Shown here: one piece after another, positions 12,054 through 21,691 of the stretch
How the letters are laid out: every line of letters starts with the position of its first letter
Numbering within the stretch: position 1 is the stretch's first letter
Source: Hypericum androsaemum
Lineage: Eukaryota > Streptophyta > Magnoliopsida > Malpighiales > Hypericaceae
Direction of reading: 5' to 3'
DNA: 64,000 nt
Assembly: GCA_963995505.1 (NCBI GenBank)
Contig: OZ023182.1
Span: forward strand, 8,672,707 to 8,736,706
Translations under genes and position numbers: made by a program
The notes under the pieces: generated by a model
Told to the model about the DNA's origin: nothing
Seen by the model: the letters and a program-made list of their open reading frames with translations, nothing else
Databases searched by the model: none

Positions 12054-15000
12054 ATGGATTTTAATTCTCTGGTGTGGAATTGCTGTGGAGCTCGGAAACC
12101 TGGGTTTCTCCGAGCCTTCAAATACTTAACTCATGTTCAAGGGGTGAGCCTGGCAGCAATCCTTGAAACTCAAATAAGTGGCCAATCGGCTGACAAAGTA
12201 TGTAGGAAGATGGGCCTCAATTTCTTTCGAGTTGAGACGATAGGTCGTCGAGGCAGAATCTGGCTTTTGTGGAATACCTCGATGACAATAAAGGTCATTG
12301 CATCCAAGGACCACTTTCTCCACTTTGAAGCAGCATATCAGGATCAAAGTCCCTTCCTAATGACTGTTGTTTACGCCTTACCCCTTGTGAGCGGGCTAGA
12401 AGAGTATTGGAATGAGATTGCGGGCCTAGCTTCTAAGGACGTGATGCCATGGATAGTCACGGGAGATTTTAACGCAATAACCTCACTCGAGGAAAGAGCT
12501 GAAGGTTCGGGGAAGATCCAAGCACAGGACCACAGATTCAGGAAATGGATTCACACTAGTAGCCTTATTGACATGGGGTTCATTGGGTCTCCATATACCT
12601 GGTCAAGAAGTACGGGATCGGAAGGGCGAGTATCAAAGAGACTGGACAAAGCCCTTGTCAATGACAATTGGAGAATCAGATGGCCTGAGGGCACGGTGAG
12701 ACATCTTGCTCGGTACCAATCCGACCACAGCCCTCTGCTCATCAGCTTTTCTGAAGTGGATGATGGTCGAAAGCATAGAAGACCATTTCACTTTCAGGCC
12801 GCTTGGCTCTTGCACCCAAGTTACGACAAAGTAGTGAGAGTTAAGTGGAACCCGAACAAGGAGATAGAGGAAGCAATAGAGGAGCTAAAAAATGAGCTTA
12901 AGATGTGGAATGTGAAAGTTTTTGGGAATATTGAGATGCGAAAGAGGAGACTGTATGCTAGGCTATGCAGACTTTAGAGAGCAATGGATAATCGCCCAAA
13001 TAAAGGGCTGGCAATCCTTGATGTAAAACTACGGAAAGAGCTAGAAAGAGTTCTCCAACAGGAGGAGACTCTCTGGCTCCAAAAATCAAGGGAGAAGTGG
13101 ATCTTCAACGGAGATCGTAACACCAGATTTTTCCATACTACAACAATTATTAGGAGGCAAAGCAATAAAGTGAGGAAACTAAAAGATGAGGTGGGAAATC
13201 GGGTCACGGATAATACTGAGCTAGAATCAATTGCAGTGAATTACTACAAGTCACTGTATAACCTAGAGCAGGGCAGGTTAGAGTCGGGGTTGCCCAAAGG
13301 CTTATTTGCCCCCTGGACTCCAGAAGAAGTTGCTTGCCTAACCAGACAAGGAAGTGTCAAGGAGATCCATGAAGGACTATTCAGTATGGCACCATTAAAG
13401 GCCCCAGGGAGCGACAGGTTCCCGGTGATTTTCTTCCAAAAAAGCTGGGTGACAATCAAGGAGAGTCTTGTTCGATTTGTTAGGCGGGTGTTTCAGCTGG
13501 GGTCCCTACCACCCAAGATCAATGATACCCTGTTAGTACTCATACCCAAGATACCCTCACCTGAATCCATTACCCAATTTCGACCTATTAGCCTATGCAA
13601 CGTAACCTACAAAATCCTCACCAAAATCATAGTCTCACGACTCAAATCTAAACTTCCCACTCTTATATCTAAAGCTCAGGGAAGCTTCGTCCCTGGGCAC
13701 CAAATTACTGACAATGTTGTTATTTTTCAGGAAGTTCTACACTCAATGAGGAGTAAGAGGGGCAATCGAGGATGGATGGCGATCAAAATAGACCTGAAAA
13801 AAGCCTACGATAGGCTGAGTTGGCAATTCATCGAAGACACCCTGCGAGATATGGAGCTACCCAAGTACCTAACCAACATTATCATGCAATGTGTTACAAC
13901 CGAGTCGGAGAGCTTCTTACCATCGCGAGGGCTAAGATAAGGAGACCCGCTTTCTCCCTACTTGTTCATCATGTGTATGGAGAGACTGGCCCAGTGGATT
14001 GCCCTTGCAGCAAGGAGAAAAGAATGGAAGCCAATCAAGATCACGAGACGAGGACCGGAGATCACACACCTATTCTTTGCGGACGATGTAATATTATTCG
14101 CGGAGACATCAACCCCGCAGGCCCTCCTCATAAAAAAGAGGCTCGAAAGCTTCTGCCAAGCATCTGGACAGAAAATTAGTGAGGCAAAGTCGAGAATTTA
14201 CTTCTCGAAGAATGTTCGTCAGGAAGCAAAGGACAGAATGAGTGAAATTCTGGGCATGGAAGTTACTAATGATCTCGGGAAGTATCTTGGTATTCCTGCC
14301 CTACATGCTAGGGTTACCAAGGACACATTCCATTACCTTGTGGACAAGGTCCAAACAAAACTTGCAGGATGGAAAGCCAAACAATTATCCATGGCAGGAC
14401 GGGTCACTTTAGCAAAATCAGTCCTGTCCACACTTCCCTTTTATGCTATGCAGGTTATACACCTTTCGAAAGGTATGTGCGAGAAGCTGGACAAAGTCAC
14501 CAGAGGATTCATATGGGGCGACTCCGAAGACACGAGAAAGGTCCACTTAGTGAAATGGGCTGAAGTTTGTAAGCCCAAAGATCTAGGTGGACTAGGGATA
14601 CGCAGCACCCAAATGGCCAATGAGGCATTCCTTCAAAAGCTTGGCTGGAGGTTGTTAACATATCCGGAAGAGATCTGGGCCCAAGTTCTCAACCACAAAT
14701 ACACGAGGCATGTCCAAGTGAACGGCTAGATTTATCCATGTGATAAACAGTCAGCCATCTGGGCAGGAGTTACGAAAGTCGCAGAGCCATTGCTGAAAGG
14801 ATTGAAATGGAATGTAGGAAATTGAGAACATGTTGAGTTCTGGAGGGATGACTGGATCGATGGTGAAGGAGCGCTAATCTCGAAAGGACTGGCTATTCCG
14901 GAAGAGCATTTAGGAAGGAAAGTGTGCGATTATTGGAACCCAGATCAGGGGTGGAAGTGGCCAATTCTAGAGGAAGTCCTGCCCGAATCATGGAGAGAGA

Positions 15001-16003
15001 AACTGAAAGCGGTGTTTATTGACGCACAGGGCAGCACGATGGACACCCTCAGCTGGAAACATTCAAATAACTGTTGTTTTTCTACAGGGTCAGCCTATAG
15101 GGCAGAAGTTGAACGCACATCCAATCAAGAAGGTAGCTCAAAAGTGTGGGAAAAGCTGTGGAGGCTCCATATTCCAGAAAGAATCAGACTATTCCTATGG
15201 AGCTGCCTACAAGGAAAGATCATGACGAATGAGGAGAGGTGCAGGAGGAAATTTGCACAGAACCCTTATTGCCCAGCATGTAGAGACAAGCCAGAGTCAA
15301 TTATCCACCTTTTGAGAGATTGTCCCAGCTCAAAGAAGATATGGTGGAAGCTAGTCCCTATTGAAGCCAGAAGGTACTTTTTCTCCTTTAGCCAACAGCA
15401 GTGGATGCGTTAACGGCTACACCATGGAACATAGTCTTCGCTTCCACCTGCTGGTGGTTATGGAGATGGAGAAACGACAAGGTGTTCGATCGTGACAACG
15501 CCCAGGAAGACCAGCTGTCATTCATACTGTTGAAAGCCAAAGAATTCCAAACAGCATGGAACAACAACATGGACAGAGGGGGGCCTCCAGGATAGGTCAC
15601 ACCAAGCCCCGTACAGTGGTCTCCACCAAGAGAAGGATGGTTGAAACTCAATACTGATGGGTGCTCCAAGGGTAACCCGGGCCCGTCAGGCAGTGGAGGA
15701 GTAATTAGAGACCACTGTGGTCAATGGCGGTCCGGGTTTGTGCAAAAGACAGGTACATGCTCGGCAATAACTGTAGAAATATGGGCCATATGGAGAGGCC
15801 TGAAACTCGCACTGATACTGAAGGCTCCCCAGCTTGTTCTGGAAATAGATTCCCTTCAAGCAGCCAAGTATATTACCGAGGGAACTGACAAGAGCAACAC
15901 TCTTCATGCCCTCGTGAGTAACTGTCAACACCTAATCTATCTTCACGGAAGGGTTGAGGTGACACACTGTACGCGTGAGTGTAATAGGGTAGCAGATTGA
16001 CTG
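12054..16003 (+). pseudogene. LINE ORF2: endonuclease, reverse transcriptase, RNase H (broken)
   Basis: Endonuclease occupies codons 1 to about 225 (NSLVWNCCGA, the catalytic ET of LAAILETQ, VTGDFNAI, SDHSPLL). Reverse transcriptase follows (FRPISLCNVTYKILTK, KIDLKKAYDRL, GLR-stop-GDPLSPYLF, and FADDVILF as the YADD-type catalytic box). Next come the zf-RVT phrases (RIRLFLWSCLQGKI, CPACRDKPESIIHLLRDC) and RNase H (LNTDGCSKGNPGPSGSGGVIR, EIWAIWRGL, LEIDSLQA, with D/E/D/D residues). In-frame stops lie at 12975, 13938, 14727 and 14823. A frameshift near 15395 puts the last part in another frame. The first two stops sit where relatives have glutamine, as expected from C-to-T change. Confidence 0.9.
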
Positions 16004-16223
16004 TCTAATTTTGCACTTACAAAACCGGAGGGCCTTCATGTCTTAGATAGCCCTCCGGCGAATTGTATCCCTATCCTACGAGAAGACCTATCTGACTTTA
16101 TGTGCTGCTCTACTTTGATTAATTAATGAATGGGCGCTTGCGCCCTCCATATTCACCCAAAAAAAGAAGATATTTTCTGGAGCTAGGGGTTTGTTTGTGT
16201 GACGTCATGTCTCACATTCTTTA

Positions 16224-16702
16224 CCATTGTTTTTAAAGATGCGGTCCAACTGGCAGTTCGATTGGTCGGACCACAAATTGAAAGGTTTACTGAGTCAAAA
16301 AGATAGGTCAGAATGTCAACCTAACAAACTGGCCATTTTTGGTCTGATCGGATGGTTGGACCAGAAAAGTGACCTGAAAAATTCTAGTTCGTTAGGTTTG
16401 CCCAAAAAAGTGAATACCCGAGCATCAACTTACCATATTTTTCTATTTTCGTTCCAACTTCTAACCCTAAAATAAAAAAACCTTCCTCGGCACATGCATT
16501 TGATTCTATTTGTGCATGTATTTGATAATTTTTGGAGGTGTGAGTGTGATTACATATACGACTATACATATATTATATATATATATATATAATTTCAAAA
16601 AATACTTTATTTAATAAAAAAGGTCTGGTCCGATCGGTGAGTCTGACCCAAAAGTTGGACTAAAATCTGAGTCGGGATCCGGGTCATTTTTGAAAACAAT
16701 GG
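16224..16702. mobile_element. Possible small TIR element
   Basis: The ends form short inverted repeats (CCATTGTTTTTAAA at left; TTTGAAAACAATGG at right), and subterminal sequence is GC-richer with repeated GGTC/GACC phrases. No target duplication was found at these boundaries, so the limits and class are uncertain. An (AT)n run lies inside at about 16569-16592. Confidence 0.35.
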
Positions 16703-17179
16703 ACCATACATATGCATGTTTTTTCTCTGACTTTTTGTATACTATTATTATTTGGAATCACTAGAAAAATTAATTTAAATCTGAACTCATTACAATATGT
16801 AAAATGTAGAGAAATCTCGCGATAAATATTTAAGATTGTTGTATTTTAAAAAATTGATTCCAAAAACTTGTTAGATAAAAAAAATTGCTAAAAGAGAATA
16901 ATATTTTTACCATTAGTTAATATAAGTACTCGTTGGTTCCAACGAGACAAGTTGACGGCGAGGTGAGAATAAACTATTGAAAGTGGGGTGAGAACCGGTG
17001 AGAAAATTTCAGTTGAACGACCTTCAAAAAAATTTTCTAGTATAGTACAAATTTTGGAAACTCAAAATTCAAATGTATATGGAAGTATCGACCAGCCAAT
17101 TGTTGATAACTCATGGAAAATCGGGTGCTTGTACAAACAAAGGCCATCTGCAGACATTTCTAACTTTTAGTTTCAACAA
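16703..17179. other. AT-rich intergenic DNA
   Basis: No gene, repeat unit or RNA gene was recognised here. Confidence 0.5.
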
Positions 17180-17188
17180 AAATAATTT

Positions 17189-17442
17189 GGGAAAAGTGCA
17201 TTTTACCATGCTGTGGTTTCACCAATATCACACAATTTACTAAGTCTGCACGCCACATAGACAGTAAAATGATGCCATTTTGGATTACGTGGCAAGACAT
17301 ACGCTTTTGTAACCACCCGTCATTCGGAATGGATCGTATGCTGCAAAAGTTTAGAAAGCACAGAGAGTGAATTATCAATTTTAAACCACACGGCTTAAAC
17401 GTGATACTGTGAAACCACAGAGTAGTAAAATACATTTTTCCC
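17189..17442. mobile_element. MITE with 9-bp target duplication (Mutator-like)
   Basis: A 254-bp element starts GGGAAAAGTGCATTTTACC and its end reads GTATTTTACTACTC... in reverse complement, opening GGGAAAAATG. The two ends pair over about 43 bp, including the shared block CTGTGGTTTCAC. The 9-mer AAATAATTT flanks it exactly on both sides (17180-17188 and 17443-17451). There is no coding capacity. The 9-bp duplication and GG-start fit a Mutator-like miniature element. The terminal phrase 'aagtgcattttacca...tgtggtttcac' is familiar from dispersed plant MITEs, but I cannot name the family. Confidence 0.85.
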
Positions 17443-18042
17443 AAATAATTTTATGTTTATCAATATTACACGTGACATTCGTACATATACTTAGTCGACT
17501 ATTAAAAGTTTACTCCGTACATGATATTTGAATAATGATAAAATTGTACTTAACAAATTTTTAATACTGTTATATTTTCATATTCAAATTCCATAGTTCT
17601 GATGTACAAACATAATTCTATTACCCTAAAAATACAAAGGTTTTTTAAAACAATCCAGAAGCCGACCCAGACTTTGGTCTGATCTCTGGGTCGATCGATC
17701 CAATCGTTCAGTCAGATCGGAGCTTTTAAAAAAAATACATAATATACACATACAATCAAAGAAAATACATGCAAAGTATCTCTCAAAACTAAGAAAACAC
17801 AAGTCACACAACCTAACAATGATGAGCATATGCACTTGGTTCCATTTTTAAATAAAGTATCCATACAATCAAAGTAACCATCAACCCTACGTGCTTGCAT
17901 AACTAAAACAACAAGCAAACAACTAATTTTTATTGGGAGCCACTGCAAAATGCCTACTACTGCAATAAGAAATCCAATAACACCAAAACCACCATTAATT
18001 TGTTCCATTCTAGAGCCACAAAAGAAATCAAAGAACCCAACT
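17443..18042. other. Intergenic DNA with a short membrane-like ORF remnant
   Basis: The minus strand at about 17712-18080 has an open frame rich in hydrophobic residues (for example FGVIGFLIAVVGILQW, then QARRVDGYFDCMDTLFKNG). It could be a captured or decayed exon, but I do not recognise the family and there is no start, splice or partner evidence. Confidence 0.25.
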
Positions 18043-18514
18043 TTGAAAACCAACAAAAAAAAGCCCAAATCGCCAAACAAATCAAGGCTACAAACCCAGC
18101 AAGTGAAACCATCTGTCGTGGAACCATCCTTTTTTAATGCAAGTTTCTGCTTTGCAAGGCCTTGTAAGTTTGTGTGTGGTCGAATTCCATTATCAACTAA
18201 AATTGTGATATATATCTCTTTGCCTGTACTCGTGTAACGTCCTGTGATTTGACCGACTGTTTACAACTTGGAAAACCAACAAAAAAAGCCCAAATCGCCA
18301 AACAAATCAAGGCTCTAAATCCAGCAAGTGAAACTAGCTATCGTGGAACCATCCTTTTTGAATGCAAGTTTCAACTTTGCAAGGCCTATAAGTTTCTGCC
18401 TGGTCGAACGCCATTATCAACTTTTTTTTTGAAAGGTATTCCATTATCAATTGAAACTGTGATATCTGTCTCTTTTCCTGTACTCGTGTAACTCCCTGTG
18501 ATTTAACCGACTGT
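18043..18514. repeat. Tandem duplication of ~225 bp (two diverged copies)
   Basis: Copy A (18043-18267) and copy B (18268-18514) share the same order of phrases: AAAACCAACAAAAAAAGCCC, CGCCAAACAAATCAAGGCT, CAGCAAGTGAAAC, CGTGGAACCATCCTTTTT, CTTTGCAAGGCC, ATTCCATTATCAA, CCTGTACTCGTGTAAC. Copy B runs into the complete Cassandra element. Copy A ends in a 33-bp stub of the same LTR (18233-18265). The duplication therefore includes the insertion point of that element. Confidence 0.85.
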
Positions 18515-18566
18515 CTCCACAAACTAACACGGGTCTTTTCTAACGTGCTTTGTCCTCACTTGCACG

Positions 18567-18673
18567 CACCCTAGCAAACTTCCCAGGAGGTCACCCATCC
18601 CAAGACTATTATAGGTCAAACACGTTTAACATTGAAATTCTCTTAAGATGTGTGACAGAAAAGAAAGTGCACC
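18567..18673 (-). other. 5S rRNA-derived segment of the Cassandra 3' LTR
   Basis: On the minus strand this stretch matches a plant 5S rRNA gene from memory, with GGATGGGTGACCTCCTGGGA (intermediate element and box C) best kept. Upstream, box A (AGTTAAGCGTGCTTG in 5S) is diverged to a GTTAAACGTG-like form. It is not a functional 5S gene because both ends are altered. It serves as an LTR promoter segment in this family. Confidence 0.85.
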
Positions 18674-18903
18674 TTGTTGGATGTATAATACCAATAAAAT
18701 CACTTAAGGCTTTCTGAACACGTTAACGGAGTATCACATTCATCCCTCCTCAAGTACGTGATGTCCTCATCGTGCCACACAGTACAAACACAGAACAATC
18801 TCAGAATCGCATACTCTGATACCAAATATAATGCCCTGTGATTTGACCAGCTGTCTTCACAAACTAATGTGGGTCTTTTCCAGCGTACTTTATCCTCAAT
18901 CGC

Positions 18904-19012
18904 ACGCACCCTAGGAAACTTCCCAAAAGGTCACCCATCCTAAGACTACTACATGTCAAACATGTTTAACATTGGAGTTCTCTCAAGATGTGTGCCAGAA
19001 AAGAAGGTGCAT
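18904..19012 (-). other. 5S rRNA-derived segment of the Cassandra 5' LTR
   Basis: This is the second copy of the 5S-like block, read on the minus strand: AGAACTCCAATGTTAAACATG, then TAGTAGTCTTAGGATGGGTG and ACC. The GGATGGGTGACC core is intact, but CTCCTGG has become TTTTGGG. The two LTR copies differ at roughly one site in ten, so the insertion is old. Confidence 0.85.
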
Positions 19013-19084
19013 CTTGTTGGCATGGATAGTACAAATCAAATCACTTAAGGTTTTCTGAACACATTAACGAAGTATCACAACTTG

Positions 19085-19400
19085 GGTCGACAATCTTTGT
19101 AAAAACATGATAGTCAGTACACAATATAGCAGAATAAATGAAACAAATAATTGAACATAACAGGTCCCAATTAGTTAGATAACATCAAATCAACAAGGGG
19201 TCAAATACATTATAGATAATACCAAGGATAATAACCACAACAAAAGGGAAAGGATGCAAAATCTTCTGTTGTATCATCCCATCACCATCACCAGCCTATG
19301 ATCCCAAGTCAACCTCCCATTCATTACAACGTTATCCGTGGTGCAAAAGATTGAACGACAAATTGCAGCTAACAACAACAAAGTTCTTTTACCCTATTAT
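19085..19400. other. Spacer between Cassandra and hAT elements
   Basis: About 315 bp with no gene recognised. Confidence 0.5.
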
Positions 19401-19408
19401 GTCTTACT

Positions 19409-20313
19409 TAGGGGTGTGCATTCGGGATATCCCGATCCCGAATACCGAATACCGAATATCCCGAATACCGAATAGCTAAAAAAATCCATCCCGATCCCGA
19501 TCCCGAAATTTAATTCGGTATTCGGTATAATACCGAATTAAATTTCGGTATTTTGGGATATACCGAAAATACCGAATTTTTTGGGGAAAAAAATATGATT
19601 GCAAATTAAATTAATTTCTTGAACTTTCTAGAGGAAGAGGGATACATGTTCTTGCCTCAATGTGGTCGCCGATGACGAACATCTCGACGCCGGTCTTGTC
19701 CGAGAAAGCAACCACTTCGGCTCCGGCCCGAACCTCCCAGACCTTGTCTTGGTGGCATCCGACGATGGACAAGGAAGGTTTTACTAGTAGAACAACATCT
19801 CTAAATTCTTAGTAAAACATTAATTTGAAAAACCCCCAATTTTTAAAACCCTGATTTATTTTTGCAACAAATTCGAGAGGGATGGTGGGGGCGGAGGACC
19901 GGAGGTGGTGGAGGCGGAGGGATGGTGGACGGGTGGTGGAGAGATGGTGGGGGCGGAGGGCCGGAGGAGGTGGTGCCGTGGTTGAAGTTTGAGAGAGGGA
20001 GGAAGGGGGGAGAGGAGAGGAGGAGGAGGATGAGAGAAGGGTCGTTTCTTTCTGGAAGTGGGAAATGGGTGGGGGTGTGATTTTTTCATTATATATATAG
20101 GTTGGTAAACTTACATTTTAGTACTTCGGAATTTTCGGTATTACCGAAATAATACCGGTATATATCGAACCGATCCCGAATACCGAAATTACCGAAATTT
20201 TCTCAAAAACCTTACCGAATTAACTCCCGAATACCGAAATCCCGATCCCGAATTCCCGAATACCGAAATTATTTTGAGATATCCCGAATACCGATCCCAT
20301 TTGCTCACCCCTA
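19409..20313. mobile_element. Non-autonomous hAT transposon (905 bp) with 8-bp target duplication
   Basis: The element starts TAGGGGTGTGCA and ends TGCTCACCCCTA, imperfect terminal inverted repeats of the hAT type. GTCTTACT flanks it perfectly on both sides (19401-19408 and 20314-20321), the 8-bp duplication expected for hAT. Both subterminal regions are packed with the unit CCGAATA or its complement (TATTCGG), probably transposase-binding repeats. The interior carries a coding-like fragment on the minus strand (19640-19778) and a G/A-rich stretch (19870-20070) whose reading frames are low-complexity. No transposase is present, so movement would need one supplied from elsewhere. Confidence 0.92.
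19640..19778 (-). pseudogene. Captured gene fragment inside hAT element
   Basis: On the minus strand about 46 codons are open, with strong G/C preference at third positions, unlike the AT-rich element around them. The translation includes IVGCHQDKVWEV, AGAEVVAFSDKTG and VEMFVIGDHIEAR. It resembles an exon of a cellular gene, but I do not recognise the family. There is no start or stop in context. Possible but unproven splice borders lie on both sides. This looks like gene-fragment capture by a non-autonomous DNA transposon. Confidence 0.5.
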
Positions 20314-20339
20314 GTCTTACTCTCCCTCAGAAATCAAAG

Positions 20340-20650
20340 ACCAGAAAGAGAGAGAGAGAAAGATACCTGAGCTCGGCGTCAAAGCCCGTGTCGGAGTTTA
20401 TATCGGCGTCGGAATGTCGTGTACTTAGGACTCAATTAGGTTGTTGACAAGCATCTGGAAAAATTGCGGTTAGGGTTTTTAATTTTTTCAAGTTTGGGAG
20501 AAAATAATTGTGGACAAAAATGCAGAGAGAGAGAGAGAGAGAAAGAGAGATACCTGTCGGAGAGGGAGCTCGGACGTCGGAGGCGGATCTGGAAAAATTG
20601 CGAAGAGCCGATTAGGGTTTTTAATTTTTTCAAGTTTGGGAAAAAAAGTC
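20340..20650. repeat. Direct duplication of ~180 bp with GA-rich tract
   Basis: The order (GA)n, GATACCTG, GAGCTCGG, then TGGAAAAATTGCG, TTAGGGTTTTTAATTTTTTC and AAGTTTGGGA occurs twice (about 20340-20505 and 20525-20650). The second copy has a longer GA run and a few indels. Short ORFs on both strands here are by-products of the repeats. Confidence 0.75.
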
Positions 20651-21474
20651 TTTGCAACATTTGGGGGAAGAAGTTCTTTTGGTTTGGGTGAAAAATGAAA
20701 AAAATTTGAGCAGGTCCACATTTTTTGGTCCAACATAACGATTCGGAAAAATTCGGGTCAAATTCCCGTGCGAACCACTCGATCTGACAAAAGATTGGGC
20801 GATTTGTAAGGTAGGTATTTTATACCCAAACCTAGTACGCTCTTCATTCCGATTCACAGAATACTACCGATAGATATATATTTTTTACTCAACTAGATAT
20901 TTAGACAACAAGTAGTATGAATTTGGGTACCATTTAAAAAAAAGTAATATAAATTAGAGTTAAAAATAACTTAATATCAAAATTAATCGCGGTCTATATT
21001 CAGTTGCACTAACATTGCATATTCTGTGACCAAAGAGGATAGAATCAACAAAAATGAGGATGGAATTGCACGGTAGAGAATAATAATATCAAACAGGTGG
21101 AGAGCAAATATGCAACACAATTTGGAGATGATGAACCGGTGGTGGAGAGTGGCCAAGCAACCAACCAAACCAATTACTTGCTCTTTAACAACCCACCCCT
21201 CCGCTCCACTCCAGTACTCGGACTTGATTTTGATGGGAGGCATAGCTGGTCCACATTGGGAGCGAGGAGGAGGAGGACCAGAAAGAAATGGGTTTTGGTT
21301 ATTATAGGGTGGTGAGTCTGAGGTGGAACAATCTCCCTCTCGCCCCTCCTCACTTGGTTTGCGGTGCCAGCTCTCCCCCGAGGCTCCCTTCCTCCTCCTC
21401 CTACTCATCTCCCGGTTTGCTCCCTCCCTCCCTTTTCGCTCCTTAGCTGCATTGCATTTGTGTGTACAAGTGGA
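20651..21474. other. Intergenic DNA, no gene seen
   Basis: No supported reading frame. The last 160 bp are C/T-rich and may include the promoter or leader of the sigma-factor gene that follows. Confidence 0.5.
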
Positions 21475-21551
21475 TGTTGAAAATCCCACATTGCTTAATG
21501 CAAGAGCGGGTGGGCTTGTTTTTTTTTATTCTAACATGATATCAGAGCGGG
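21475..21551 (+). mobile_element. Short LTR plus primer-binding site, TRIM/SMART-like relic
   Basis: TGTTGAAAATCCCACAT opens a 62-bp segment that ends TTCTAACA and is followed at once by TGATATCAGAGCGGG, close to the initiator-Met tRNA primer-binding site TGGTATCAGAGC. The start phrase is common in plant Copia and TRIM LTRs. A second LTR was not found. It lies just upstream of the first recognisable sigma-factor exon. Confidence 0.5.
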
Positions 21552-21691
21552 TTGATCCTGTACTCATTGTTGTGCTCGCGCTAGCCTCCATTTACTGAAG
21601 CATGTCTGAGAATGGCTTCCAGAGGATTTCGTTTCTTTGCAATTTTGTCTTCCTTGTCGTTGATCAGTTCGTGTTCTGTTATGAATTGCAG

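Larger units (their letters stand above)
10113..16166 (+). mobile_element. Near full-length L1-type LINE with RNase H domain
   Basis: A non-LTR retrotransposon with two ORFs and an A-rich tail (ACCCAAAAAAAG at about 16156-16166). The flanks carry an apparent target duplication with one indel: AAGATATTTCTGGA at 10099-10112 and AAGATATTTTCTGGA at 16167-16181. ORF1 encodes a DUF4283 and zinc-knuckle nucleic-acid-binding protein. ORF2 encodes AP endonuclease, reverse transcriptase, a zf-RVT region and a plant-type RNase H. The order and the RNase H tail match plant L1 lineages. The 5' leader before ORF1 is short (about 35 bp), so the 5' end may be slightly truncated. Nonsense and frameshift mutations make it inactive. 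Confidence 0.9.
18487..19079 (-). mobile_element. Cassandra-type TRIM retrotransposon
   Basis: Two direct repeats of about 252 bp (18487-18738 and 18827-19079) flank an 88-bp interior, the size plan of a terminal-repeat retrotransposon in miniature. Ends are TGTAAC...TATCACA on the plus strand. Read on the minus strand, the interior begins, right after the first LTR, with TTGGTATCAGAGT, the primer-binding site complementary to initiator-Met tRNA. Both LTRs contain 5S-rRNA-derived sequence in the sense (minus) direction, which defines the Cassandra family. The flanks ACTCG (18482-18486) and ACTTG (19080-19084) are a 5-bp target duplication with one mismatch. It encodes no protein. Confidence 0.9.

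Noticed and set aside
18487..19079. Possible true 5S rRNA genes
   Set aside because: Only internal parts match, the ends and box A are altered, and the blocks lie in LTRs with a primer-binding site between them.
19862..20089. Gly-rich frame on + and Pro/Ser-rich frame on - inside the hAT
   Set aside because: Both come from one G/A-rich low-complexity stretch, with no conserved motif and no splice or start context.
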